DNA of 64,000 nt, taken from NCBI GenBank assembly GCA_018654845.1, contig JABIKU010000034.1, forward strand, positions 42,817 to 106,816. Direction: 5' to 3'. Every line of letters begins with the position of its first letter. The first letter of the stretch is position 1. Below the pieces are notes generated by a model. It searched no databases. It worked only from the letters and a program-made list of their open reading frames with translations, and was not told where the DNA came from. The DNA is from Methanobacteriota archaeon. Its GTDB lineage: Archaea; Thermoplasmatota; Poseidoniia; Poseidoniales; Thalassarchaeaceae. The position numbers were made by a program, and so were the translations under genes. This document shows, in pieces, positions 51,336-60,082 of the stretch.

Positions 51336-53137
51336 CACATCATCTCCGCAGGATACTCCATCAGATGTTTATGGCCAGATTGTATCGATGCTGCCAAAGA
51401 AATTGTCTCAGGGAATATTCGCTTGAAGAATACTCGCGCACTGGCTAATTTTGCTTGATGGAATTTAGAATCAGGATTATCTAGGCACACTCTCGCCATC
51501 TTTGCCCACATATAAGCCAGTGCGATATTTGCGAAATAACGCAAATAATCGGTTGCTCCGGCAGCGAGGAAATGAGGATTACCCATACCTTCAGTAATCA
51601 TTAGCAATGTTAGTTGTTGCAGTCCCTTCGCACCTTGATGCAATGGTTTGTTGAATTCTTCCATGCCTTCTATACCCCTGTTTTCCTCAACAAATTCCAC
51701 AAGTGGCCACATAAAATAACGTAGATTTCGGCCAAGATTTTCTGTGATTTTGCGACCGGCGAGGTCGAGTGCTTGAATTCCGTTTGTGCCCTCCCAAATT
51801 TTTGATATTCGGACATCACGATAGAATTGTTCAACTCCATATTCCGTACAATATCCAGCACCACCCATAACTTGCATACACGTATCGATCGTTTCACAAC
51901 CTAAATCTGTGAAGTGTGCTTTGACAATTGGAGTCAACAAAGCAACGAGAGCTGTGGCTCGGTCTCTTTCTTTCTCATCTTCACTTTTCAGCAGATCAAG
52001 AAGAGTTGCGACCCAAATTCCGAGAGCCCTGCAACCTTCGTTGTTAACTTTTGAAATTAATAACATTCGGCGGACATCAGGGTGAACGAGAATATTATCT
52101 GCCACCTCTTGAGGATCTTGAACGCCTCTTAAATCTCGACCTTGGCGACGTTCTCTAACCCACTCGAGTGAGTTCTGATAGGCGACCTCGCCGAGAGAAA
52201 GACCCATTATTCCAGAATCTAAACGTGCGCCGTTCATCATCTCGAACATCAATGCCATTCCATTGTTTAAATCGCCAACTAACCAACCAACTGAATTGTC
52301 GAAATTCAGTACACAGGTCGGCGATGCATGAATCCCCATCTTCTCTTCTACACCCGAACAAGTAACACCGTTTCGAGTACTACTCAATTCTTGAGATAGT
52401 CCACCAACCCCTCCTGATTGCCATTCTTTAGGCAAGTATTTAGGAACTAAAAACAAAGATATTCCTTTCGTACCTTCAGGAGAATCTGGAGCCTTTGCGA
52501 GAACCATGTGAACGATATTTTTAGTTAAATCGTGATCTCCAAAACTAATGAAAATCTTAGTGCCTGAAACAAGGTACGAACCGTCGTCTTGAGGCAATGC
52601 TTTCGAGCGAATAATGCCAAGATCAGTGCCTGCATGAGGTTCGGTAAGACACATCGTTCCAGCCCATTCTTTAGTACCAACATTTGTCGCATAATGGTCA
52701 ACTAGGCTCTCTTCTGCATGTGTAGAAATCAGATGATATACACCAGTAGCAAGCCCGGAGGCAACCGATATTGACATGTTGGTAGCAATCGAGAATTCAT
52801 TCATCATCGCCCCCATGTAATGCGGTAATCCCATACCTCCATGCTCTGGTTTTGACATGGCGCCATACCAGCCAGTATCGATGCCTTCTCTGTAAGCTTC
52901 TTTGAATCCAGAAGGCATGATTACCTCTCCATTCTCGAAGAGAAGACCTTCTTCGTCGCCAATTTGATTGAGAGGGAGAAGAACTTCTTTGCAGTGCTCA
53001 CCATAGCCTTCCATCATCATTTGAATAAATTCGCTATCGATTTCTTCCATTCCGAGAGATTGTGAAATTCCAACTACATCGAAAACTTCGTGAAATAAAA
53101 ATTCATAATCTTTGTACGGGGGATTGTATACTACCAT
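51335..53137 (-). CDS. Acyl-CoA dehydrogenase (long form)
   Basis: First oxidation of acyl-CoA, FAD-dependent. The 600-residue chain belongs to the long acyl-CoA dehydrogenases (DmdC/FadE-like), with N-terminal helices, TMCLTEPHAGTDLG as flavin-binding segment, SYLVSGTKIFISFGDHD, and YGVEQFYRDVRISKIWEGTNGIQALDL as the C-terminal helix with a likely catalytic glutamate in WEGTNGIQ. A further C-terminal domain of about 130 residues completes it. Electrons would pass to an electron transfer flavoprotein not encoded in this window. Follows the fusion enzyme gene on the same strand. Confidence 0.94.
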   Translation of the reverse strand: MVVYNPPYKDYEFLFHEVFDVVGISQSLGMEEIDSEFIQMMMEGYGEHCKEVLLPLNQIGDEEGLLFENGEVIMPSGFKEAYREGIDTGWYGAMSKPEHGGMGLPHYMGAMMNEFSIATNMSISVASGLATGVYHLISTHAEESLVDHYATNVGTKEWAGTMCLTEPHAGTDLGIIRSKALPQDDGSYLVSGTKIFISFGDHDLTKNIVHMVLAKAPDSPEGTKGISLFLVPKYLPKEWQSGGVGGLSQELSSTRNGVTCSGVEEKMGIHASPTCVLNFDNSVGWLVGDLNNGMALMFEMMNGARLDSGIMGLSLGEVAYQNSLEWVRERRQGRDLRGVQDPQEVADNILVHPDVRRMLLISKVNNEGCRALGIWVATLLDLLKSEDEKERDRATALVALLTPIVKAHFTDLGCETIDTCMQVMGGAGYCTEYGVEQFYRDVRISKIWEGTNGIQALDLAGRKITENLGRNLRYFMWPLVEFVEENRGIEGMEEFNKPLHQGAKGLQQLTLLMITEGMGNPHFLAAGATDYLRYFANIALAYMWAKMARVCLDNPDSKFHQAKLASARVFFKRIFPETISLAASIQSGHKHLMEYPAEMM

Positions 53138-53146
53138 TTTCTCACC

Positions 53147-55531
53147 TCAATTCCTCAACGGTTTACCCGTTTGCACCATATGCTCCATCCTCGCAAGCGT
53201 GCCTGTTGTCCGAGATAGTTTGCTGATTGCTTCACGCTCCATTCGCAAAATATCTTCTTCTGAAAGTTCATCGAGAGTATCGGTATCGCCTCCAGAAAGT
53301 ATCGATGCTAATTCAGATGTTACCACTACATCATGAGGTGTAGCTTGACCAGATCGTGCTAAGTCTGCCACTGCCATATCAAGAGCGAACTTCGCCGTTG
53401 CTCCAGGCAGGTTGTAGGTGTGTGGTTTAGGTGGCATATAACCGTCTACTAATTCGAGGGCGCGTGCCTTTGCATCTGCAATTAAGCGGTCTCGATTCAT
53501 TGTGATTCGATCTTCGGGACGAAGATAACCCATACGTCTTGCTTGTTCAGCAGATTTGGCTACTTGAGCTGTTCCAATCTGCTCGAAGGCTTTGAGGATT
53601 GGTCCCATTGGCCCAGCAGAAACGAGATTGAATGGCCCGAGCCGACCCAACAATTCCTTGCATCCTCCCCACCCAGGAACTATTCCAACACCTACTTCGA
53701 CAAGTCCGATATAAGATTCTGAATGGGCTTGAACTGCATCGCAATGCATCAGGACTTCACAGCCACCGCCAACACAAACCCCAGTTGGTGCTGCAACGAC
53801 TGGAACGGAAGCATACTTCAATTCCTGATAGGTATCTTGACCAAGTGCGATGAAGTTTTCAACATCCTTCCAAGCACCTAGATTAGCTGCAAATAATGCT
53901 AATCCAAGATTTGCTCCAGCGGAGAAATTCTTGCCATCATTTGCGATTACTATGGCTTTCCATTCATCTTCTTCAGATAAGTATACTGCATTTTGCAACA
54001 TTTCCATACTGAATGGATCCATCGCATTCATTTTTGAATGATATTCAACGAGTAAAACCCCATCTCCTGCGTCCCAAATGCTCGCTGAACCATTTCTCTT
54101 GATTGGTTTGCCTCGGCGCTTGAGATCTGACACCATAAGGGTCTCAGTTGGCCGATTGATTACAACAAATTCACCGTCTATATTGAGGCGGTAGACGTCA
54201 TTATCATCTATCTTGTAAAACGAACCAGCATGAGCTGCTTTTTGGAGTAGATTTGGGATGGGTTTTCCAGCACCTTCAAGGCGCTTGACGAATTCTGATG
54301 CACCGATTTCATCGATTATCTCGAAAGGTCCGCGTTTCCAATTATAACCAACTTTCATCGCTTCGTCAATTGCACTGATATCATCTGTCACTTCGGGGAC
54401 AAGATAAGCAGCATAAGAAAGCGTGTCAAGTAAAATATCTCTAACGAAAGCAGCGCCTTGGTCATGGTGATCGAGCATCCTCAGTATTCCTTGTTTAGCC
54501 ATCTTTGCAGACGCGAAACCTGCTCGTCGATTTGCAGGAGCATATTCTCCTGTCAAGAGATTCCTAGCTTCCTTAACTTTACCACCACCTTCGCGATTGA
54601 GGCGATAGAATCCACCCTTGCCTTTTCGGCCAGTATATCCTTCTTCAATCATCGATTCAATAATTTCAGCCCCAGCACCAGAAATTTGGTGGAATGGGTC
54701 ATCTGGTTGAAGGTGTTCAATTAGGCTAGCCATGATATGTGGAGTTAGGTCTATTCCAATCAAATCCATTAGGCCAAAAATAGCAGTTTTAGGAATGCCG
54801 AGAGGGCGGCTTAGCATGGCATCTGCTTGTTCAACTGTGAAGCCATGCTCTAAGGTTGCATGAATCGCACGTTGAATGAAATATACGCCGAGCCGGTTGC
54901 CGATAAATCCCGGTTTATCATTACAATGAATTACTCGCTTGCCAAGGCGAATGTCGGCAAATTCAACCATTCGTGACACAACCGATTGATCTACTTCAGA
55001 CCCAGCCACTAACTCAAGCAATGGCAGATATCGGGGCGGGTTGAAGAAATGAGTTATGATAAACCGACTCGATAATTCGTCCGACATTTGTTCTGTCAGG
55101 GCTGAACGAGGAAGAGTAGATGTGTTTGAGGAAACGATAGTTTCAGGCCCGACATATTTGTCGAGTTTTTCGTAAAGTGAACGCTTTATTGCTAGATTCT
55201 CGATAATTACTTCAACCACCCAATCATAGTCTTTTAGCAATGAAAGATGGTCTTCAATATTACCCGCAGTAATACGTTTTGCATAGGATTTATGCATCAG
55301 CATTTCAGGGTTTGATTTCGCCATTTTTGCAATTGCTCCAGCTGCAATAGAATCTCTGGCCGACTGTTCTTTTGAATTAATTGCGGCTTTGGGAATAATG
55401 TCGAGGAGAAGCACTTCACAGCCAGCATTAGCACAATGAGCAGCAATTCCAGCACCCATAACGCCACTACCGATTACTGCGACCCGCTCAATACTCAGGC
55501 TTGCCGAGTTCAATGATTGGCTTTTTGACAA
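53147..55531 (-). CDS. 3-hydroxyacyl-CoA dehydrogenase/enoyl-CoA hydratase fusion
   Basis: Catalyses hydration of enoyl-CoA and oxidation of 3-hydroxyacyl-CoA. In this 794-residue enzyme the dehydrogenase comes first (VIGSGVMGAGIAAHCANAG for NAD, SSNTSTLPRSALT, FFNPPRYLPLLE, and NDKPGFIGNRLG near 205), followed by two C-terminal dehydrogenase domains. The hydratase is at the end (GKNFSAGANLGL oxyanion hole and VCVGGGCEVLMHCDAV). This order is opposite to bacterial FadB, and is the order known from archaeal bifunctional enzymes. It lies between thiolase and acyl-CoA dehydrogenase genes with about 10-base gaps. Confidence 0.94.
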   Translation of the reverse strand: MSKSQSLNSASLSIERVAVIGSGVMGAGIAAHCANAGCEVLLLDIIPKAAINSKEQSARDSIAAGAIAKMAKSNPEMLMHKSYAKRITAGNIEDHLSLLKDYDWVVEVIIENLAIKRSLYEKLDKYVGPETIVSSNTSTLPRSALTEQMSDELSSRFIITHFFNPPRYLPLLELVAGSEVDQSVVSRMVEFADIRLGKRVIHCNDKPGFIGNRLGVYFIQRAIHATLEHGFTVEQADAMLSRPLGIPKTAIFGLMDLIGIDLTPHIMASLIEHLQPDDPFHQISGAGAEIIESMIEEGYTGRKGKGGFYRLNREGGGKVKEARNLLTGEYAPANRRAGFASAKMAKQGILRMLDHHDQGAAFVRDILLDTLSYAAYLVPEVTDDISAIDEAMKVGYNWKRGPFEIIDEIGASEFVKRLEGAGKPIPNLLQKAAHAGSFYKIDDNDVYRLNIDGEFVVINRPTETLMVSDLKRRGKPIKRNGSASIWDAGDGVLLVEYHSKMNAMDPFSMEMLQNAVYLSEEDEWKAIVIANDGKNFSAGANLGLALFAANLGAWKDVENFIALGQDTYQELKYASVPVVAAPTGVCVGGGCEVLMHCDAVQAHSESYIGLVEVGVGIVPGWGGCKELLGRLGPFNLVSAGPMGPILKAFEQIGTAQVAKSAEQARRMGYLRPEDRITMNRDRLIADAKARALELVDGYMPPKPHTYNLPGATAKFALDMAVADLARSGQATPHDVVVTSELASILSGGDTDTLDELSEEDILRMEREAISKLSRTTGTLARMEHMVQTGKPLRN

Positions 55532-55540
55532 ATTTTCACC

Positions 55541-56677
55541 TCAGTCTATTTTTGAAAGAATTGTAGCGATTCCTTGGCCGCCACCGATACACATTGTTGC
55601 AAGTGCATGGGTAGCACCCTCGCGAACAAGCAAACTTGCTACCTTTCCAGTAATTCGGGCACCACTCGCACCTAATGGATGGCCGAGGGCGATTGCTCCT
55701 CCATCGATATTGATCTTTGATTGATCTAAGCCTAACTCCTCAATTACTGCTAGTGATTGTGCGGCGAATGCCTCGTTGAGTTCAATAATATCAATATCAC
55801 CAAGCGAAAGTCCAGCGCGGTCTAGTGCCTTTCGGGTTGCTTCGACCGGCCCTATTCCCATAATTTCTGGTGAGCACCCAGAGACTGCTATAGAAGCAAT
55901 TTTTGCGAGTGGAGTTAGGCCATTTGCTAGAGCGAATTCCTCTGTGCAGACAACAACAAAAGCTGCTCCGTCCGTCAAGGGTGATGAGGTTCCAGCAGTA
56001 ACAGTCCCATCAACATCGAAAGCAGGACGTAATTTTCCAAGTGTTTTGGCATCTGTCCCTGGACGTATACAACCGTCCGAATCTATGACTCCTGATTTCG
56101 CAGAAATCTCAATAATTTCATCTGAAAATTTACCCGCCTCACGAGCAGCGCTTGCTCTCGCATGGCTTTCAATAGCAAATGCTTCCTGCGCCGTACGATC
56201 AATTCCATATTTCACTGCAAGGTTCTCAGCAGTTATGCCCATCGAAGTGAAAGCCCCTGGGGCTTCCTCCAAAAGACGTGGATTAGGCATCGGATTGAAT
56301 CCAGTCATCGGAATTCGAGTCATTGATTCAATGCCGCCTGCGATAAAACACTCGCCAGCACCCATGGCAATTCGCCCGGCTGCATCATGAATCGCTTGCA
56401 TGCTTGAGCCACAAAAACGATTGATTGTAACTCCAGGAACCGTCTCAGGAAGATCGGTTAGGAACGTTATCATTCTAGCCATATTGAAGCCTTGTTCAGC
56501 TTCAGGAAAGGCGGTTCCAACAATCAAATCCTCAACCAAAGACGGGTTAAGTTTTGATTTCTTTAGTAACCCGTCAATGACCTCTGCGGCGATATCATCA
56601 GGGCGTGTTCGAGCGAGTTCTCCTCGACGGGCGGGAGTAAATGGTGAGCGGGCGTATCCAGCGATGACCGTGTTCAT
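55541..56677 (-). CDS. Acetyl-CoA C-acyltransferase (thiolase)
   Basis: Final beta-oxidation step: cleavage of 3-ketoacyl-CoA. Bacterial FadA-like thiolase of about 378 residues: NRFCGSSMQAIHDAAGRI with catalytic Cys, ELNEAFAAQSLAV, GGAIALGHPLGASGARI with His, and MCIGGGQGIATI with the second Cys. ATG 56677 (MNTVIAGYARSPF) is the family start; the open frame begins slightly upstream. As first gene it is preceded by the 240-base spacer that probably holds the operon promoter. Confidence 0.96.
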   Translation of the reverse strand: MNTVIAGYARSPFTPARRGELARTRPDDIAAEVIDGLLKKSKLNPSLVEDLIVGTAFPEAEQGFNMARMITFLTDLPETVPGVTINRFCGSSMQAIHDAAGRIAMGAGECFIAGGIESMTRIPMTGFNPMPNPRLLEEAPGAFTSMGITAENLAVKYGIDRTAQEAFAIESHARASAAREAGKFSDEIIEISAKSGVIDSDGCIRPGTDAKTLGKLRPAFDVDGTVTAGTSSPLTDGAAFVVVCTEEFALANGLTPLAKIASIAVSGCSPEIMGIGPVEATRKALDRAGLSLGDIDIIELNEAFAAQSLAVIEELGLDQSKINIDGGAIALGHPLGASGARITGKVASLLVREGATHALATMCIGGGQGIATILSKID

Positions 56678-56717
56678 ACAGGCATTCAACACTCGGTGCA
56701 ATAATTAAACCGTCAAG

Positions 56718-56796
56718 TTTCTAAAATCACAATAACTACAATTTGCTACATTCGATGTGTTTTATTACACCGCCTTAGTGCAACGATTTCTAAAAT
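56718..56796. promoter_or_regulatory. Promoter region candidate for the acyl-CoA operon
   Basis: The spacer upstream of thiolase contains the decamer TTTCTAAAAT twice (56718-56727 and 56787-56796), and a small inverted repeat GTGT-TTTATT-ACAC at 56757-56770. Read leftward, ATTTTAGAAA resembles a weak TATA element. The region could hold one or two promoters and an operator for fatty-acid control. No factor can be named. Confidence 0.35.
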
Positions 56797-56916
56797 TATC
56801 TTAAAGAATACAAAATTTCAAAAAAAATTGCAATTTATGTGGAAGCACGTTATTATTCGAGAGATATCTCCTTATTGAACCTTGGAAATTACACATTACC
56901 GAACTCGGCGCTTGTG

Positions 56917-58224
56917 TTATTTACGGCTTCGGCCGCGGCCTGAACGTCGACTATTGCGTCCACCTTTGGATTGGCGATTTGATTTCTCGTTCGAGTGATT
57001 GCCGTTGGATTTGTTATTGCGCGGCTGGCGCCGACCACGGCCCCGATTCTGCTGTTTCTTGGGTGCCTTGTTACCCTTACACGACCGTGCCTTCTCAGAA
57101 TGGAAAGGTTGTCCCTCATCTACTGGAATGGCTTGACGGATTGTCTTCTCAATACCGCGCAGATATTCGCCTTCGTTTTCATCACAAAAAGCAATGGCGA
57201 TACCACCTTGACCGGCACGTCCTGTACGGCCAATTCGGTGTACATAGACTTCGGGCTCGTTAGGCAAATCCAGATTGATGACGTGGCTGATATCAGAGAC
57301 ATCGATGCCGCGGCTCGCCACATCGGTGGCAACTAGTACCTGAAGGCTACCATTGCGGAATCGGCGGAGGGATTTCTCACGCGCACCCTGACTCTTGTTA
57401 CCGTGAATTGCGAGGGCTTCGATACCGTCTTGCCCAAGTTGTCGAACAATGCGGTTGCAACCGTGCTTGGTTCGACTGAACACAAGCACCTTTTCGGGCC
57501 GCCCCACCTTGATAATATGAGTCAGGAGGCCACGCTTGTCGCTTTTCATGACAAACATGAGAGATTGTTCGATGGCCTCTACAGTGGCCGATTCAGGTGT
57601 GATAGAGACGCTTACCGGGTTGTAGAGCATATCACGGGATAAATCGGCGATCGAGCGTGGTATGGTGGCACTGAATAGCAGACTCTGGCGCTTCTTTGGA
57701 ATCTGAGCTAAAATTTTGCGGATATCTCGGATGAAACCCATGTCGAGCATTCGATCCGCCTCATCGAGAACGAGGAATTGGACTGATGACAGGTTAACGT
57801 ATCCCTGAGACATTAGGTCAAGCAAGCGACCGGGAGTGGCAACTAAGATGTCAACGCCACGGCGTAGGATTTTCTCCTGAGGGCGTTGCGATACTCCGCC
57901 AAACATAGCCATCGAACGGATGTCTAGGTATCGAGAATATTGCTCGATATTGTCGTGAATCTGGGCTGCAAGCTCGCGTGTTGGGCACAGTATCAAAGCG
58001 CGGATACGACGTGGGCCCTTCAACGGATTATTGGCTATTGCATCAAGAATTGGCAGAGCGAATGCTGCGGTTTTTCCTGTGCCCGTTTGGGCGCAACCGA
58101 GCATGTCGCGGCCTTTAATGAGGTCTGGGATGGCCTGGGATTGAATTGGCGTCGGCGTGACATAACCAATTTCGTCGAGAGCATCCAACAGAGGCGGACT
58201 GAGGTTGAGAGAAGTGAAGTCCAT
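56917..58224 (-). CDS. DEAD-box RNA helicase (RhlE-like)
   Basis: ATP-dependent RNA unwinding. All motifs are present: AQTGTGKTAA (I), PTRELAAQI (Ia), VLDEADRML (II), SATIP (III), HRIGRTGRAG (VI), and the Q-motif FTSLNLSPPLLDAL...PTPIQSQAIP. The last 70 residues form a lysine/arginine/asparagine/glycine-rich tail (QNRGRGRRQPRNNKSNGN) that binds RNA, as in RhlE and cold-shock helicases. Length 435 is normal. It follows icd on the same strand with a nine-base gap, so the two are probably cotranscribed. Confidence 0.94.
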   Translation of the reverse strand: MDFTSLNLSPPLLDALDEIGYVTPTPIQSQAIPDLIKGRDMLGCAQTGTGKTAAFALPILDAIANNPLKGPRRIRALILCPTRELAAQIHDNIEQYSRYLDIRSMAMFGGVSQRPQEKILRRGVDILVATPGRLLDLMSQGYVNLSSVQFLVLDEADRMLDMGFIRDIRKILAQIPKKRQSLLFSATIPRSIADLSRDMLYNPVSVSITPESATVEAIEQSLMFVMKSDKRGLLTHIIKVGRPEKVLVFSRTKHGCNRIVRQLGQDGIEALAIHGNKSQGAREKSLRRFRNGSLQVLVATDVASRGIDVSDISHVINLDLPNEPEVYVHRIGRTGRAGQGGIAIAFCDENEGEYLRGIEKTIRQAIPVDEGQPFHSEKARSCKGNKAPKKQQNRGRGRRQPRNNKSNGNHSNEKSNRQSKGGRNSRRSGRGRSRK

Positions 58225-58233
58225 TGGGTCAAC

Positions 58234-59463
58234 TCACATGTGTGTGATAATTGCAGCACCAAACTCACTACACTTGAGTAGGATGGCATCGTCCATTTGG
58301 CGCTCAAAATCATAGGTTACAGTCTTGGCTGAAATTGCACCTTCCATGCCCTTGACGATTAGATCTGCAGCTTCTAGCCAACCCATGTGTCGAAGCATCA
58401 TCTCAGCCGAGAGAATTAGGCTTCCAGGATTGACTTTGTTTTGGCCCGCATACTTTGGTGCCGTACCGTGGGTCGCCTCAAAAATTGATATTCCTGTATC
58501 GTAATTGATGTTCGCACCCGGTGCGATTCCGATGCCCCCCACCTGAGCGGCGAGTGCGTCAGAGATGTAGTCGCCATTGAGATTCATTGTTGTCAAAACA
58601 CCATATTCACGCGGACGGGTGAGGACTTGTTGTAGCATCGCATCTGCGATAACATCTTTCACAGTAATCGTATTGTTAGTTTTTGGATTTTCAAAAGTGC
58701 ACCATGGACCACCATCGAGTTCGGAAGCGCCAAACTCTTCTTTTGCAAGTTCATATCCCCAATCACGGAATCCACCTTCAGTAAATTTCATGATATTGCC
58801 TTTATGGACAAGAGTTACTGAATCTTTGTCATTATCGATGGCGTATTGGAAAGCAGCTCGAACAATCCGAGCCGTTCCTTCCTGACTTATTGGCTTAATT
58901 CCGATTCCACTGGTTTCGGGAAATCTAATTTTTGAAACGCCCATTTCATTTTGAAGGAAATCAATGACCTTACGAACCTCAGGGCTGCCTGATTCCCACT
59001 CAATTCCAGCATAAACATCCTCACTATTCTCACGGAAAATAATCATATCGACTGCCCCTGGGTCGCGCACTGGACTTGGTGTTCCCGCATACCAACGGAC
59101 AGGACGTACACAGGCAAAAAGGTCGAGTTGTTGGCGTAGTGCAACGTTTAGGCTACGGATACCACCTCCAACAGGCGTTGTCAAAGGACCTTTTATGGAA
59201 ACTAATCCCGTTCTCATCGCTTCCAGAGTAGCTTCTGGCATCCACTCGCCAGTCGCGTCGAATGCCTTCTGTCCGGCGAGAACTTCGTTCCAGTGAATTT
59301 TACGATTGCCCCCATAGGCGCGATCGACTGAAGCATCGACAACATCAATCATAACAGGAGTGATATCGACACCAATTCCGTCACCTTCAATATAATGAAT
59401 TACGGGCTCATTTGGCACATTTAATTTGCCATTTGACATTGTAATTGGTGCGCCGGATGACAT
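58234..59463 (-). CDS. icd: Isocitrate dehydrogenase (NADP-type)
   Basis: Oxidative decarboxylation of isocitrate in the citric acid cycle. About 409 residues: [20 protein letters not shown] at the start, [21 protein letters not shown] for substrate, [56 protein letters not shown] and [17 protein letters not shown] near the cofactor site. The [10 protein letters not shown] segment is the NADP-specific type. The frame opens at 59658 but ATG 59463 (MSSGAPI) is the start; the first 65 residues before it have no similarity. Divergent from osmC. Confidence 0.95.
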   Translation of the reverse strand: MSSGAPITMSNGKLNVPNEPVIHYIEGDGIGVDITPVMIDVVDASVDRAYGGNRKIHWNEVLAGQKAFDATGEWMPEATLEAMRTGLVSIKGPLTTPVGGGIRSLNVALRQQLDLFACVRPVRWYAGTPSPVRDPGAVDMIIFRENSEDVYAGIEWESGSPEVRKVIDFLQNEMGVSKIRFPETSGIGIKPISQEGTARIVRAAFQYAIDNDKDSVTLVHKGNIMKFTEGGFRDWGYELAKEEFGASELDGGPWCTFENPKTNNTITVKDVIADAMLQQVLTRPREYGVLTTMNLNGDYISDALAAQVGGIGIAPGANINYDTGISIFEATHGTAPKYAGQNKVNPGSLILSAEMMLRHMGWLEAADLIVKGMEGAISAKTVTYDFERQMDDAILLKCSEFGAAIITHM

Positions 59464-59535
59464 GTCTCTCAGAGCGGCGACCTGCCATCCATTGATGAAG
59501 CCAACCCCCGTGGAACAAAACGAAGGTGATGCGAG

Positions 59536-59928
59536 ATGAAGGGCTCTGTTGAGTGGGTTGAAGGGAAAACGATGAGGGGGATTACTGAATCGGGAAAGAT
59601 AACAGAATTTTACAGTGATTCGGCGGCGAGTCCTATGGAAATTGTACAACAAGCTCACGCCGCATGTTCGATGATTGATCTATTCGTCGGCTTAAAAGAT
59701 AGAATGGACAATGTAAAGTCGATGAAAATCAACATCAATACAGATAGAAAACCCGAGCCCCCTCGGGTTTTCACTAATATCGATATGAAATATATTATTG
59801 AAGGAAATGTTCCTGAAAAATTAGTTCGGAGAATTATTCAGGCCAGTCATGACAAGTTTTGTTCAGTTGGTAAAATGCTAACCGGATCAGGTGCAGCATT
59901 GACTTGGTCATTGGAAATTCGGCCATGA
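59536..59928 (+). CDS. OsmC-family peroxiredoxin-like protein
   Basis: A 130-residue OsmC/Ohr-type protein. [19 protein letters not shown] matches the N-terminal strands. The two conserved cysteines are in [11 protein letters not shown] and KFCSVGKML, so thiol-dependent reduction of organic hydroperoxides is possible. Ohr/OsmC proteins protect membranes and metabolites from peroxides. The fold is well supported; the substrate is not. Stands alone between icd and the nrdJ leader. Confidence 0.87.
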   Translation: MKGSVEWVEGKTMRGITESGKITEFYSDSAASPMEIVQQAHAACSMIDLFVGLKDRMDNVKSMKININTDRKPEPPRVFTNIDMKYIIEGNVPEKLVRRIIQASHDKFCSVGKMLTGSGAALTWSLEIRP

Positions 59929-59937
59929 AATTCTCTC

Positions 59938-60058
59938 AGATTATTACAAAAAAATTGTTTATTGTAATCTAAGATTAAATACCTAATTGCCCTTTCTCAA
60001 AGGGTTCCTTTACTCAATCATTAAAGTCCCTCGGTGTGCAAGAGAAATTCCCTTGCAC
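59938..60058 (+). promoter_or_regulatory. Hairpin-rich leader upstream of nrdJ
   Basis: Three inverted repeats lie between osmC and the nrdJ start: AGATTATTACAA/TTGTAATCT (59938-59970), CCCTTT-CTC-AAAGGG (59990-60004) and GTGCAAG/CTTGCAC (60036-60058). A TTAAATA element at about 59974-59980 is a possible TATA box; if so, transcription starts near 60003 and the last hairpin is in the RNA, 24 bases before ATG. The first could be the transcript end of osmC or an operator. I see no recognised cobalamin riboswitch core. Confidence 0.45.
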
Positions 60059-60082
60059 GAGAGTGTGACTCAACCCACCCAT

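Noticed and set aside
59464..59658. 65-residue extension of isocitrate dehydrogenase, possibly a targeting peptide
   Set aside because: Overlaps the osmC start on the other strand and shows no family similarity; ATG 59463 fits the family.
59938..60082. Cobalamin riboswitch before nrdJ
   Set aside because: The conserved B12-box and receptor core are not visible; only simple hairpins are seen.
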